Source of the DNA: Nodosilinea sp. FACHB-131
Lineage (GTDB): Bacteria > Cyanobacteriota > Cyanobacteriia > Phormidesmidales > Phormidesmidaceae
Assembly (NCBI RefSeq): GCF_014695395.1
Contig: NZ_JACJOF010000004.1
Coordinates: forward strand, 1 to 64,000
DNA: 64,000 nucleotides
Reading direction: 5' to 3'
Below, piece after piece: positions 36,083 through 44,831 of this stretch. A program made the translations under genes and the position numbers. Position 1 is the first letter of the stretch; each line of letters starts with the position of its first letter. The notes under the pieces are model-generated. The model was not told where the DNA came from. It did no database searches and saw nothing but the letters and a program-made list of their open reading frames with translations.

Positions 36083-36177
36083 GTGACAGGCTCCAACGGT
36101 TTAGGGTTCAGGGTGTCGGGTCTAAGGCAGGCCGTGAACCTGACACCTTGGATCTTAAACCCTCACTGACCTGTCAC
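36083..36177. repeat. 95-bp palindromic element with terminal inverted repeats
   Basis: Ends GTGACAGG (36083-36090) and CCTGTCAC (36170-36177) are perfect 8-bp inverted repeats; inside are GGTTTAGGGT and TTAAACCCT and a GGGTGTC/GACACC pair. A long cruciform can form. No coding content. Looks like a small MITE-like or repeat-family element between dps and the CDF gene. Confidence 0.6.
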
Positions 36178-36275
36178 CTTTGGCTTGGCAGACTACTAGG
36201 CTTGATGCGGCCTTGCGGTAGCAAGACTTGGTTTTAAGCAGGTACCATAACGCTTCAGTAGCGCTTTTGCTAACT

Positions 36276-37379
36276 ATGCCTAACCCGGCTTCTCCAGTTC
36301 CCAACTCTGACGCGATCGAGAGCGCGATTCACGAAGCGTATCTGGGGCATCCCAGCCATGGAAACCGCCTCGAAACGAGCATCCCTGCGGAAACCGCCTT
36401 GACCTCCGCTGCCGAACTCAATCACTCCCACAGTCACGATCATGCCCACGGGCACGGGCACAGCCACACCCACGGCGCTGTAGACCCTGAGATTGTGGCC
36501 TCAGAGCGGGGGCTATGGGCGGTGAAGTGGTCATTTGTAGGGTTGCTGATTACGGCGATCGCCCAGGCCGTTGTCTTTGCCCTCTCGGGCAGCGTTGCCT
36601 TGATGGCCGACCTGATTCACAACGTGGGCGATGCCATGACCTCGGTGCCGTTAGGGGTGGCGTTTTTGCTGGCTCGGGCCAAACCCTCGCCCCGCTTTGC
36701 CTATGGCTATGGCCGGGCGGAGGATCTGGCGGGGGTGGCGATCGTGGCGGTGATTTTCTTGAGTGCCCTGATTACCGGCTATGAGTCAATTGAGCGCCTG
36801 CGTCATCCTCAGCCCTTAGATCACCTCGGGGCACTGGCGGTGGCGGCCGTCATTGGTTTCATCGGCAATGAAGTTGTGGCCCTGTTTCGGCTGCGGGTGG
36901 GGCGCGCGATTAACAGTGCTGCCCTGGTGGCCGATGGGCTGCATGCCCGAGCCGATGGCTTGGTCAGCCTGGCGGTGCTGGTGAGTGCCCTGGGCGTGGG
37001 ACTGGGCTACCCTTGGGCCGATCCAGTGATGGGATTAGTGATCACCCTGGTGCTGCTGCGGGTGGTGTGGCAATCGACCCAAACAGTGTTTACTCGCTTG
37101 CTCGATGGGGTGGAGCCCGAGATGGTCGATCGCCTGCGCCACGAAATAGCGCACGGGGTCGAGGGCGCCGCCGCTACGGTAACTCAGGTCAAGGCGCGGT
37201 GGCTGGGCCATCGGCTGTATGGCGAGGTGAGTTTGGCGGTAGAGCCGGGACTGTCGGTGGCGGCAGGGAATGCGATCGCATCCCACCTCAGGACTCACCT
37301 TCACCAGCAGTTGCCCTACCTGGCCGATGTCACCATTCAGGTGCAGCCCCAGGAACTCACCGCCCCAGCTCTGGAGTAA
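36276..37379 (+). CDS. Cation diffusion facilitator (CDF) family metal transporter
   Basis: 367 residues from the ATG at 36276 (a TTG 48 bases upstream would add little). An N-terminal His-rich segment (HSHSHDHAHGHGHSHTHG) is a metal-buffering loop. Six transmembrane helices include SVALMADLIHNVGDAMTS and SAALVADGLHARADGLVSL, with D/H residues of the transport site in HxxxD pattern, and a C-terminal cytoplasmic domain. Probably exports Zn2+ or a similar divalent ion by proton antiport. No metal regulator adjacent. Confidence 0.9.
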   Translation: MPNPASPVPNSDAIESAIHEAYLGHPSHGNRLETSIPAETALTSAAELNHSHSHDHAHGHGHSHTHGAVDPEIVASERGLWAVKWSFVGLLITAIAQAVVFALSGSVALMADLIHNVGDAMTSVPLGVAFLLARAKPSPRFAYGYGRAEDLAGVAIVAVIFLSALITGYESIERLRHPQPLDHLGALAVAAVIGFIGNEVVALFRLRVGRAINSAALVADGLHARADGLVSLAVLVSALGVGLGYPWADPVMGLVITLVLLRVVWQSTQTVFTRLLDGVEPEMVDRLRHEIAHGVEGAAATVTQVKARWLGHRLYGEVSLAVEPGLSVAAGNAIASHLRTHLHQQLPYLADVTIQVQPQELTAPALE

Positions 37380-37411
37380 CGACTACTCCGGTAGATCCTG
37401 ACCATTTGACC

Positions 37412-38044
37412 CTAGCCGCCAAGCTGGTGGCAGCGTGACAGCCGCAGCATCATCGCGTCGAGCCGGGCCAGATCGCCAAAGCCTCCTCCTTGGCCGGTCA
37501 AGAAGCCGCCCATTTGCAGCGATGCGATGCGCGGCACCCGCCAGTACCACAGGGCGGGCAAGTGACCCCTGGGGGCTTCAAGGTCAAAGTCTAGCCAGCT
37601 GTAAAACCGCAGAAACCCTACAGGCCGCAGCGACAGTAGCATCAGCCATCCCACTTCTTCAAAAAAAGGATGGGGGGTAGACCAGTTGCGCAGGGCCGGA
37701 TCAAAGTCGATGGTTTCTAACGTGGCGGCATAGACCTGAAGCTGAGCCGAAAAGCCAAAATGCCCGCCACTGGCTCTCTGCCAGCGATCGTCAAGGGCGT
37801 GCAGCAGTTGGCAGGGTAGACCTGCTAGAGCTTCGGTCGACAGGTGAGGCCGATGGCGGGGCTCGGTCTCGGGCGACAGCCCTGGTTCACCGCTGTAGTT
37901 CTGCACCACCGCGTCGAGCAGCAGGTCTGCGGTCAGCCGATCCGCCGCCTCCCAGTCTTCTTCATCGAGCAGCAGGCTGAGTTCGCTGAGGCTTTCTTCT
38001 AAATGGCTGTTAAAGGTGGGGCTGTTGAAGGTGTTAGACAGCAC
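37412..38044 (-). CDS. GUN4 domain protein (single domain)
   Basis: 210 residues. The C-terminal 140 residues follow the GUN4 pattern: LLLDEEDWEAADRLTADLLLDAV, LDDRWQRASGGHFGFSAQLQVYAATL, VGWLMLL, and YSWLDFDLEAPRGHLPALWYW. True GUN4 is the porphyrin-binding activator of Mg-chelatase; this variant is divergent and appears in a cluster with another GUN4 protein, so it is more likely a sensor domain than the tetrapyrrole enzyme cofactor. It overlaps the upstream gene by 11 bases. Might bind porphyrin; unproven. Confidence 0.82.
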   Translation of the reverse strand: MLSNTFNSPTFNSHLEESLSELSLLLDEEDWEAADRLTADLLLDAVVQNYSGEPGLSPETEPRHRPHLSTEALAGLPCQLLHALDDRWQRASGGHFGFSAQLQVYAATLETIDFDPALRNWSTPHPFFEEVGWLMLLSLRPVGFLRFYSWLDFDLEAPRGHLPALWYWRVPRIASLQMGGFLTGQGGGFGDLARLDAMMLRLSRCHQLGG

Positions 38045-39596
38045 GGGTTTGCCCTCCAGTGAGTACCGTTGGGGCAGTTGGATCGACGGCTGGGGTTGGC
38101 ACCGGGTCTAAGGGCATGCATAGGCTCAGGTGGTGGATGACAGCGGCCATAACGTCGAGGCTGAGGCAATAGCGATCGCTCAGGCTTGGGCAGCACCAGC
38201 GCCAGGTCGGCAGGTGGCCCAGGGGCGCTTCGAGGCTGAAATCGAGGTCATGGTAGGGCCTGTAGCCCTGGTAAAACAGCGACGGCGGCTCGCGCCAGCC
38301 GAGGGCTTGCTGAAAGGCCAGCCACTGCTGGCGATCGTCCTGCTGAATTTGCTGCTGGCTCCGGTGTACCTGCTGCTGGGCCCTAAACCCAAAGCGCTTG
38401 TTGCTGTAGCGGTTCCAAAGGGCATCAATGGTGGCTAGATCGATGGCTGGCAGCCGCTGTACGGTGGCGGCGGTGACGGGCTGCATGTCGCGATCGAGGG
38501 CTTTGAGAATAACGGCTTCAGTCTCCATGTCGGCTTCTTGCCAGGCCTGTTGCAGCAGCAGGTCGCGCAGGCGGCTGTAGTCGACCCCAGCGGCAGACTC
38601 AAGGCTGCCATACAGCTCATTGCGCACGGCAATCTCGATGGTGAGCGCTTCATCAATGGAGATATCCCACAGTCGGCGGGCTTGGTCGAGGCGCCCCTGG
38701 TCAAACTCGGAGGGGTACAGGCTGTTGGCCATGGCCTGGCGGCAGAGGGACAGGTATTGCTCTAGGTGCTCTCGAGCCTGCTGAACCTGATCTTGGTGAG
38801 CATCTGCGGCCTTGGTTTCGGCCACAAGGCTGGCATCGACAGCGGTTTTGGCAGTCTGTTGCTCGGTTTTGAGTTTGGCCTCGTCATAGCGCTGCCGATG
38901 TTGTTGGTATATAGCCTCTGCTTCAGGAATCGGCAGGGCTAAGTTTTCAGCCAGTTCTTGCAGCACTGGCCAGGGGTCTTTGGCTGCAAAGGGCTGGTCT
39001 GCATCTATTTGCCGCAGACGGCTAAACTCTGCGGCTGTGGTTTCGTCAAAATAACGGCGCTTTTCGGCCTGGGTTTTGTAAGGGCCAACCGCTCTGACAT
39101 TGAGCAGTTCAGCCTGTTCTGCTGACAGGCCGAGGCGCTGACGCAGCAGGTTAAGATTGTCGAGTTCGGTGGGCGAGAGTTCACCCTGAGTGCGGCTGTA
39201 GGTTTCGGCTTCAGCGAGATAGTCGCGCACTGGGGAGAATAGCAGCCCGCTCTGGGCGGTGGCCATTAGGTCTACGAGGTCTTCGGCCTGATCAGTGCGA
39301 ATTTGCAAATTAAGGTCTGAAATTTGGAAGAGAAACCAGGTTTCGAGGGGCTTGTAGTAGAGGCGATCGCGCAGCCGCCTCAGAATAGAGACTAGCAAAT
39401 CTGAATGGGCAAAAAATCTAATCCCTACTCTAGTCTCTGCTGCATCTCTAACTTCTAAGATGGGGTCAAAGCGAATTTGGCTCATGCCATCTAGATCGCG
39501 CAGGTCTTCAGTTAAGTAGTGAACCTCAGTATCTAGCTCATCATGCTTGAGCTGAGGATCGACAAACTTGATTAAACATGCAATATTTTGCGCCAA
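38034..39596 (-). CDS. EACC1-like domain, helical repeats and GUN4 domain protein
   Basis: 520 residues, TTG start with GAGG nine bases upstream. Residues 1-115 resemble Effector-Associated Constant Component 1 modules (KFVDPQLKHDELDTEVHYLTEDLRDLD, then β-strands LETWFLFQISDLNLQI); about 140-330 is helical with 'LGLSAEQAELLN' hairpins shared with the upstream gene and a coiled coil; about 345-500 is GUN4 (LWNRYSNKRFGFRAQQ, LDFSLEAPLGHLPTW). EACC1 domains occur in bacterial conflict and signalling systems, so a sensor-to-effector adaptor role is inferred. Assignment of EACC1 is by eye. Confidence 0.65.
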   Translation of the reverse strand: MAQNIACLIKFVDPQLKHDELDTEVHYLTEDLRDLDGMSQIRFDPILEVRDAAETRVGIRFFAHSDLLVSILRRLRDRLYYKPLETWFLFQISDLNLQIRTDQAEDLVDLMATAQSGLLFSPVRDYLAEAETYSRTQGELSPTELDNLNLLRQRLGLSAEQAELLNVRAVGPYKTQAEKRRYFDETTAAEFSRLRQIDADQPFAAKDPWPVLQELAENLALPIPEAEAIYQQHRQRYDEAKLKTEQQTAKTAVDASLVAETKAADAHQDQVQQAREHLEQYLSLCRQAMANSLYPSEFDQGRLDQARRLWDISIDEALTIEIAVRNELYGSLESAAGVDYSRLRDLLLQQAWQEADMETEAVILKALDRDMQPVTAATVQRLPAIDLATIDALWNRYSNKRFGFRAQQQVHRSQQQIQQDDRQQWLAFQQALGWREPPSLFYQGYRPYHDLDFSLEAPLGHLPTWRWCCPSLSDRYCLSLDVMAAVIHHLSLCMPLDPVPTPAVDPTAPTVLTGGQTRAV

Positions 39597-39655
39597 GCCA
39601 ATACCTCACAGACGCACCAAGATTGGGCCTTAGCCAACGGCTCATCCTCTGCAAC

Positions 39656-40816
39656 CTATAGTAGGTCAGATAATAAATACAGCTCATCTAAAACGGTTTT
39701 CTCTAGGGCCTTGGCCTCCTGTGGGTCGAGGTTATAGTATTCGCGCGCCTGGGTCAGGCGGCCTCGGTTAAAATCGGAACCAGCCAGGTCGGCCATAACA
39801 CTTTGGTGAAATAGTGCCGCCTCTGGTTGATCGCCAGCTGGCCCAATGTGCTTGCGGGCAACGCCCTGGGGCAGCGAGTCGATGACTATTTCTTCAAACT
39901 GGTGGCGGTAGCCCAGCAACCGCTGCTGCCGCTCGTGCTGACGTTGAGCTTCAGCGGCGGCCTCAGCTTCAGCCTGCTGCCGCGTCTGCTCGGCCTCCTG
40001 GTGCAGAGCATTCAGGCGCTCGTCTTTAAGAAACTGAGCATCGGCCTCGGGCAAACCCATGCTGATAGCTTTGGCCCGCATCACGTTCCAAAAATTCTCA
40101 TCGAGATCGCTGGCTTGCTTGCACACCAGCAACTCTCGGCGAAAGTGCTGATATTTCTCGGCCAGGGTTTTGAAAGGCCCCGTAGCTGTGACGTTGAGCT
40201 CGTTAGCCTCTTCGATCGATAGCCCCACCCGCTGCTGCACCAGACTTAAATTGGCGTTGGCGGCCGGCGTTAATTCACCAAAGGTACTCACATAGCCCTC
40301 GGCCTGGGTGCGGTAAAACTCGTGGGGCGGCAGCAGGGCTTCGCCCAGGGTTAGCAGTTGAGCCAAGACCTTGGCCTGGCTGGTCTGTAGGGTGATAGTG
40401 TGGCTGGGCGGAATCTCTAGGACAAATAGGGTTTTTTGGGCGGTGCGCTCAAGCCAATTGCCCACGTGCCGCAAAACTACTCTGAGTTTGCTCAGGGGTG
40501 CTCGGCACTGAAGCCCGGCATATAAGCTGGGCTCGACCGCTCTAGGATGGGCTACTGCCTCGGCTAAAACGCTGTACTGCGGGTTGGGAAGAAAAGCAAA
40601 CTTGGTCTGCTCAAGTTGGCTCAACTGAGTAATGCTGCTACAGAGCGCTTGCACACCAGCGTGGACAACCCTTGGGTCTGAATCATCCTCTAAGGATTTT
40701 ATCGAAAGCCTAAAACTGTTGCCTGAGTCAAGCTCTTTGACCATTGCCGGTAGGGTTGATAGAGCAGAGTGTAGGGTTAGCCATGCACTGAGGACCTGAG
40801 TTACTACCACTGGCAA
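39656..40816 (-). CDS. Paralogous helical protein of the GUN4 cluster, without GUN4 domain
   Basis: 386 residues (TTG start; GTG at 40810 or ATG at 40744 possible). Its second half is paralogous to the middle of the 520-residue protein: LTPAANANLSLVQQRVGLSIEEANELNVTATGPFKTLAEKYQHF matches LSPTELDNLNLLRQRLGLSAEQAELLNV..GPYKTQAEKRRYF, and GRLTQAREYYNLDPQEAKALEKTVLDELY ends it. A Gln/Glu/Ala coiled coil (EAEQTRQQAEAEAAAEAQRQ) lies between. The first 150 residues (VLEIPPSHTITLQTSQA) are a divergent β/α part. Probably first gene of the operon, 59 bases before the next. Confidence 0.7.
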   Translation of the reverse strand: MPVVVTQVLSAWLTLHSALSTLPAMVKELDSGNSFRLSIKSLEDDSDPRVVHAGVQALCSSITQLSQLEQTKFAFLPNPQYSVLAEAVAHPRAVEPSLYAGLQCRAPLSKLRVVLRHVGNWLERTAQKTLFVLEIPPSHTITLQTSQAKVLAQLLTLGEALLPPHEFYRTQAEGYVSTFGELTPAANANLSLVQQRVGLSIEEANELNVTATGPFKTLAEKYQHFRRELLVCKQASDLDENFWNVMRAKAISMGLPEADAQFLKDERLNALHQEAEQTRQQAEAEAAAEAQRQHERQQRLLGYRHQFEEIVIDSLPQGVARKHIGPAGDQPEAALFHQSVMADLAGSDFNRGRLTQAREYYNLDPQEAKALEKTVLDELYLLSDLL

Positions 40817-41006
40817 AAACTAGGGCGGCGTACTGGCTATAGCGCTGGCTCAGTATATCAATGCCCAGCGGTAACGGCTTTGCCAAGTCATGACCGGAGC
40901 CTACCTAGATACAGTGCTTAGGGTTTGGTGCCTCAACCAACTCCACAGGAGCAATCCATGGGGCAAGGCGGATAGCTAGATCTACAGCAGCCTGGCACTG
41001 CCCATT

Positions 41007-41039
41007 AAAAAGCCCCAGCGTTACTAACACTGAGGCTTA
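41007..41039 (-). terminator. Terminator of psbK
   Basis: On the minus strand AAGCCTCAG and CTGGGGCTT form a 9-bp stem with one U-G pair and an 11-base loop followed by TTT. It begins about 24 bases after the psbK stop. Confidence 0.85.
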
Positions 41040-41062
41040 ACGTTACTGAGACTGTAAAAGAC

Positions 41063-41200
41063 TTATTTGAAACCGACGGAAGCTTGCCACACAAAGGCCA
41101 GCAGCAGGAAAAACACGGGGATGATGGGCAGCACGTCTACCAGGGGGTCGAACAGGGAGTAGGCCTCGGGCAGTTTGGCCAGCAGCATTGCGACTTCCAT
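41063..41200 (-). CDS. psbK: Photosystem II reaction centre protein K
   Basis: A 45-residue ORF below usual length cut-offs: [45 protein letters not shown]. This is PsbK: the mature protein starts at K9-L-P-E-A-Y after removal of an 8-residue leader, has one transmembrane helix and the family end FVWQAxVGF. It binds CP43 in photosystem II. It follows tgt on the same strand with 117 bases between, a neighbourhood seen in other cyanobacteria. Confidence 0.97.
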   Translation of the reverse strand: MEVAMLLAKLPEAYSLFDPLVDVLPIIPVFFLLLAFVWQASVGFK

Positions 41201-41317
41201 TTAATGATTATCCTCTCGTTACACAGCCGGGACAGACCAGTCTCAGACCTAAGCCGAGCCTTAACCCTGAGCGCCCTGGCTGAAATCTGAGAATTGGTAA
41301 ATTTTCTTCGCATTTTA

Positions 41318-42460
41318 TCATGGTGGGGGGGCGTCTACAGATGTGGCTGTCGGGTTTGGCGCTAACCAATGGGCAAATTCTGTGGCGAAGCGATCGCCTA
41401 AAATCGCCTCCCGGATCCGCTGAGTAAACCGCACTAGCTCGGTGATGTTGTGGATCGAGATCAGGGTAAAGGCCAGCATCTCCTTGGCGTGGATCAGGTG
41501 ACAGAGGTAGGCGCGGCTGAAGTTTTGGCAGGTGTAGCAGGGGCAGGTGTCGTCGATGGGGGTGTAGTCGCGGCGAAAGCGCTGGTTTTTGAGGTTCCAG
41601 CGATCGCCTGCCACCAGAGCCGCTCCGTGGCGGGCTAGGCGGGTGGGGATGACGCAATCGAACAGATCTACCCCAGCGGCGATCGCCTGGGCCATTTCCC
41701 GATAGGTGCCCACCCCCATCAGGTAGCGGGGCTTGTGCTCGGGCAGGCAGGGGGCGGTGGCTTTCACAATAGTTTCGATCAGCTCTGGCGGCTCGCCCAC
41801 GCTGACCCCGCCGATCGCATAGCCCGGCAGATCTAGCGTTGCTAATTGCTGGGCCGCTTCGGTGCGTAGGTCGGGGTAGACGCCCCCCTGCACAATGCCA
41901 AACAGGGCCTGATCGGGTCGTTTGTGGGCCTCAACGCAGCGCTGGAGCCAGCGCCAGGTGCGATCGGTGGAGGCTTTGATTGTCTCGCGGCTGCACGGGT
42001 AGGGGGGGCACTCGTCAAAGGCCATAATCACATCGGCCCCCAGATCGTTCTGGATCTGAATCGAGGTTTCGGGGCGGATATTGATGATGCGGCCATCCTT
42101 GGGCGATTTAAACGTCACCCCGTCTTCAGTAATCGTGCGCATCTGGCTGAGGCTAAATACCTGAAACCCGCCCGAATCAGTCAGCATCGGGCCATCCCAG
42201 CTCATGAAGCGGTGCAGCCCGCCCGCCTCGGCCACAATGTCTTCGCCCGGTTGCAGGTGTAGGTGGTAGGTGTTGGAGAGCACCATCTGCGCCCCGGTGG
42301 TGGCGAGCTGAGCCGGGGTAACGGTTTTGACGTTGGCAAGGGTACCCACAGGCATAAACCGAGGCGTGTGGACGGGGCCGTGGGGGGTGGTGAAGGTGCC
42401 CGCCCGCGCCTGGGTGTGGCTACAGCGAGCGTCGCAGCTAAAGGAAAAAGCCTGGGTCAA
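41318..42460 (-). CDS. tgt: tRNA-guanine (queuine) transglycosylase
   Basis: About 380 residues. Exchanges G34 for preQ1 in tRNA-GUN anticodons. Visible are [27 protein letters not shown] (general acid-base Asp), [16 protein letters not shown] (nucleophile Asp and CVxPTR), and the zinc site [24 protein letters not shown]. The start is uncertain: ATG at 42502 adds 14 residues not found in homologues; TTG at 42460, giving [16 protein letters not shown], matches the family N terminus better. Next gene downstream is psbK. Confidence 0.95.
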   Translation of the reverse strand: MTQAFSFSCDARCSHTQARAGTFTTPHGPVHTPRFMPVGTLANVKTVTPAQLATTGAQMVLSNTYHLHLQPGEDIVAEAGGLHRFMSWDGPMLTDSGGFQVFSLSQMRTITEDGVTFKSPKDGRIINIRPETSIQIQNDLGADVIMAFDECPPYPCSRETIKASTDRTWRWLQRCVEAHKRPDQALFGIVQGGVYPDLRTEAAQQLATLDLPGYAIGGVSVGEPPELIETIVKATAPCLPEHKPRYLMGVGTYREMAQAIAAGVDLFDCVIPTRLARHGAALVAGDRWNLKNQRFRRDYTPIDDTCPCYTCQNFSRAYLCHLIHAKEMLAFTLISIHNITELVRFTQRIREAILGDRFATEFAHWLAPNPTATSVDAPPP

Positions 42461-42605
42461 AATGCAGCGTTCCGAGGAGCAGGGAGAATGGCAAAGCGGC
42501 ATTTATCGTAGCATTTGGCGGCGATCGCAGCTGCTCTATATCCTCAGCCGATGTCTCCTCGCTTTGCTACCCTGAGTCTAGATATTGTCTTCGGTGGTGC
42601 AGCAA

Positions 42606-42938
42606 ATGACCACGGCCTTAGAGAAACGGTCTGATACCTTACTGGTGCGCTTTAAGGCCCTGTCTGACCCGCTGCGGCTGGAGGTAATTGAGCTGCTGCG
42701 ATCGCAGGAAATGTGCGTGTGCGATCTGTGCGATCGCATGGAGATTGCCCAGTCAAAACTCTCCTTTCACCTCAAAACCCTGCGCGAGGCCGGACTGATC
42801 TCCGCCCGCCAGGATGGCCGCTGGATTTACTACAGCCTCAACCCCGCTGAGTTTGGCGAACTTGAAGACTACCTCAGCGCTTTGCGCCAGCTCGGTCCCC
42901 AGCCCCTAGCCCGTCCCTGCTCGCCCGATCGGCTGTAG
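42606..42938 (+). CDS. ArsR/SmtB-family transcriptional repressor
   Basis: A 110-residue winged-helix metalloregulator. The helix-turn-helix is IAQSKLSFHLKTLREAGLISARQDGRWIYYSL. A CVCDLC motif (ELLRSQEMCVCDLCDRM) at the ligand helix is the ArsR type As(III)/Sb(III)-binding arrangement. Start ATG 42606 rather than an upstream TTG. No ars operon gene is adjacent (divergent tgt, convergent peroxidase), so its target lies elsewhere or it senses another thiol ligand. Its TAG stop is inside a 30-bp palindrome. Confidence 0.88.
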   Translation: MTTALEKRSDTLLVRFKALSDPLRLEVIELLRSQEMCVCDLCDRMEIAQSKLSFHLKTLREAGLISARQDGRWIYYSLNPAEFGELEDYLSALRQLGPQPLARPCSPDRL

Positions 42939-42963
42939 GGGCGCAGCATGCTGCGCCCCTACA
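42934..42963. repeat. 30-bp perfect GTAGGGGC palindromic repeat, copy 2
   Basis: TGTAGGGGCGCAG, CATG, CTGCGCCCCTACA is a perfect palindrome. The ArsR stop codon (TAG, 42936-42938) lies inside it, as for copy 1 and the tfoX-like gene. It is very likely the bidirectional terminator of ArsR and the convergent peroxidase gene. Confidence 0.85.
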
Positions 42964-42989
42964 AATCAGGTAGCCATTAGAGATGAGCT

Positions 42990-44522
42990 TTAGCTAGCGG
43001 ACACCTCGGCGGGTTGAGGTGTCTCAGTGGTTGGGGCAGGTGCAGGAGCAGGTGGGGTAGGCAGAACAGGAGGCTCAGCTACGCCAGCGAACTTCAGCAG
43101 GTCGGCCATCTTAAAGTCACCGCCGGTTCCCAGTCTGGGTGTCCAGTTGGGCTCTTGGCAGAGGTACGACAGCTCGTCAGATTGCAGCAGGCCGATAAAC
43201 ACCTCCGCCACAATGCGGCCGCCTACAGGACCGAGCGATCGGCCATCGGCGCGCTTGTCGGCCTCCCGCAGCACGTAGAACCACAGGGGCGTGTTGTGGG
43301 CCAGACCGGCATCGATCGCGGCCACATCCGCCAAGTCAGCGGTAGACAAGGGGGCAATTCCCATTTTGCCGGCGACGGTTTGACCTGAGGGGAGCCCAAA
43401 GGTCAGATGGCGCAGCAGGTTACGTTGAGCCAGCGAGGCCGGGTTCGACGCCATATTGGGCGGAATAAACGGCAGCTGGAACAGGGGCCGCGAGATGGTG
43501 GCATCAATGCGCTGGCTTAGCTGAGGGTTTATCCCTGCTTCTATAGGAAAGAACTTCCGCCAGTCAATTACCTTACGGGCTTCTAAGAACCTGCCGCTGG
43601 AAAGGTCCTCGCCGGTTTGCCCAGGAGCGACAAAAATTGCCGCACCGAAAGGACGCCCCCCGGGAGGACCATCATTGATGGCGTAGCCGCCGCGCACCTG
43701 GCTATGGCCAAAGCGGTAGGCCGCCACCGAAAATTCCACCGGAATGTAGGGCTCGCGCCGCCAGCGAGTGCTGTAAAAGCGGCGGCCCCGCTGCAGCACG
43801 GTGTCGACCACATTCTGGCCCACCAGCAGCGGCAGAAACTCGTGCAGCACAATCCACTGGTAGTGCCAGCGCACCAGCTTTTGGGCTTCGTCAAACAGCT
43901 GGCCGGGGTTCACGCCGTCGGCCTTAAGCTTGTCGATCATCGCGTTGTGGAACTTAACGAAAGCCAGGTGCAGCTGCGACACAATCAGGTTTTCGTCGTT
44001 GCGGGGGTCACCCAGCAGCGCGGTGCCCTGGCTGTTGCGGGGCAGGTCGTGGGGGCGATCGCCGTCGATCAGCAGCTTGCCGCGATTCTCGGGTCTGCTG
44101 TCGTAGAGAAAGGGACTGGCGGTGGGGCCAGCGCCATAGACGCTATCCAGCTCAAAGGATGGGGTGCGGAAGTTCTCGATCGCCTCAGGATCCGATTGGC
44201 GCTCTAGACTAGAGGTAGGGTCGAAGGTAAGGTCGTGGTCGATGAACTGGCCCAAAAAGGTAAACCCAGCTGGAATCGCGGGGTTGTCGGGGTTGTTGGC
44301 TGGGCCGGGGTCCATAATGCCTTCGGCTTTGCCCAGCTCCATCAGGGCTTGGCGAACGGCGGGGGTGTCTTGAGCAAAGGGGCGCGTGCAGCGGAACATT
44401 CTGCCGAAGCGGCCCCGCGCCGGAACGCGAAAGCGCGGGGGCGCCGTGTCTCTGAGATACATTTGACCGTGCCGTGTCATGGCATACCTCGTGTAGTTCA
44501 ACTCGGTGGATGGCCCCATCAT
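42990..44522 (-). CDS. Animal-type haem peroxidase (myeloperoxidase superfamily)
   Basis: About 510 residues from the ATG at 44522. The distal haem segment is FLGQFIDHDLTFDPTSSL (distal His in DHD), the proximal side is HYQWIVLHEFLPLLVG (His as haem ligand), and the Arg-bearing HSQVRGGY follows. The mid sequence FNAMIDKL and LHLAFVKFHN are typical of bacterial relatives. No signal peptide, so probably cytosolic. The cyanobacterial representatives oxidise halides or thiocyanate or give antimicrobial oxidants; substrate is not predicted. C terminus (about 25 residues) is Pro/Ala-rich. Upstream TTG would add 20 residues. Confidence 0.9.
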   Translation of the reverse strand: MMGPSTELNYTRYAMTRHGQMYLRDTAPPRFRVPARGRFGRMFRCTRPFAQDTPAVRQALMELGKAEGIMDPGPANNPDNPAIPAGFTFLGQFIDHDLTFDPTSSLERQSDPEAIENFRTPSFELDSVYGAGPTASPFLYDSRPENRGKLLIDGDRPHDLPRNSQGTALLGDPRNDENLIVSQLHLAFVKFHNAMIDKLKADGVNPGQLFDEAQKLVRWHYQWIVLHEFLPLLVGQNVVDTVLQRGRRFYSTRWRREPYIPVEFSVAAYRFGHSQVRGGYAINDGPPGGRPFGAAIFVAPGQTGEDLSSGRFLEARKVIDWRKFFPIEAGINPQLSQRIDATISRPLFQLPFIPPNMASNPASLAQRNLLRHLTFGLPSGQTVAGKMGIAPLSTADLADVAAIDAGLAHNTPLWFYVLREADKRADGRSLGPVGGRIVAEVFIGLLQSDELSYLCQEPNWTPRLGTGGDFKMADLLKFAGVAEPPVLPTPPAPAPAPTTETPQPAEVSAS

Positions 44523-44575
44523 GGCAAGGGGGTTGGGGCGATCGCAGTACCCGCGCGGGTACTTTTTGGGGTTGG

Positions 44576-44684
44576 GGGGCAAGGTATAGGGCGTTGGGTG
44601 TTAGGTGTCGGGTGTTAGGTGCGATTCGTCAGCGGTAAACCCTGTACCCGATACCCAAAACCCAAAACCCAAAACCCCTCCACC
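44576..44684. repeat. Inverted heptad repeat element
   Basis: Units GGGTGTTAGGTGTCGGGTG on the left and the complementary ACCCAAAACCCAAAACCC on the right form an imperfect long hairpin with centre near 44625-44640. Same style as the element at 9263-9341. Located between the peroxidase and carB promoters. Confidence 0.65.
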
Positions 44685-44831
44685 GCTTTGGGACTTTTGC
44701 TTAAATTCACTAAACGCTGACATTGGCTTACAGCCCCCGAGAATCCTGCCGGAATGCCGCAACCTAAGCAAACGAATCTGGCAATTAACCCTTAGAATGA
44801 TTTGGATTTTTCCTACGCACCCGTGCAGCCT

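Noticed and set aside
37412-38044. Genuine Gun4 Mg-chelatase activator
   Set aside because: The protein is divergent from Gun4 and sits in a cluster with another GUN4-domain protein; not likely the housekeeping gene.
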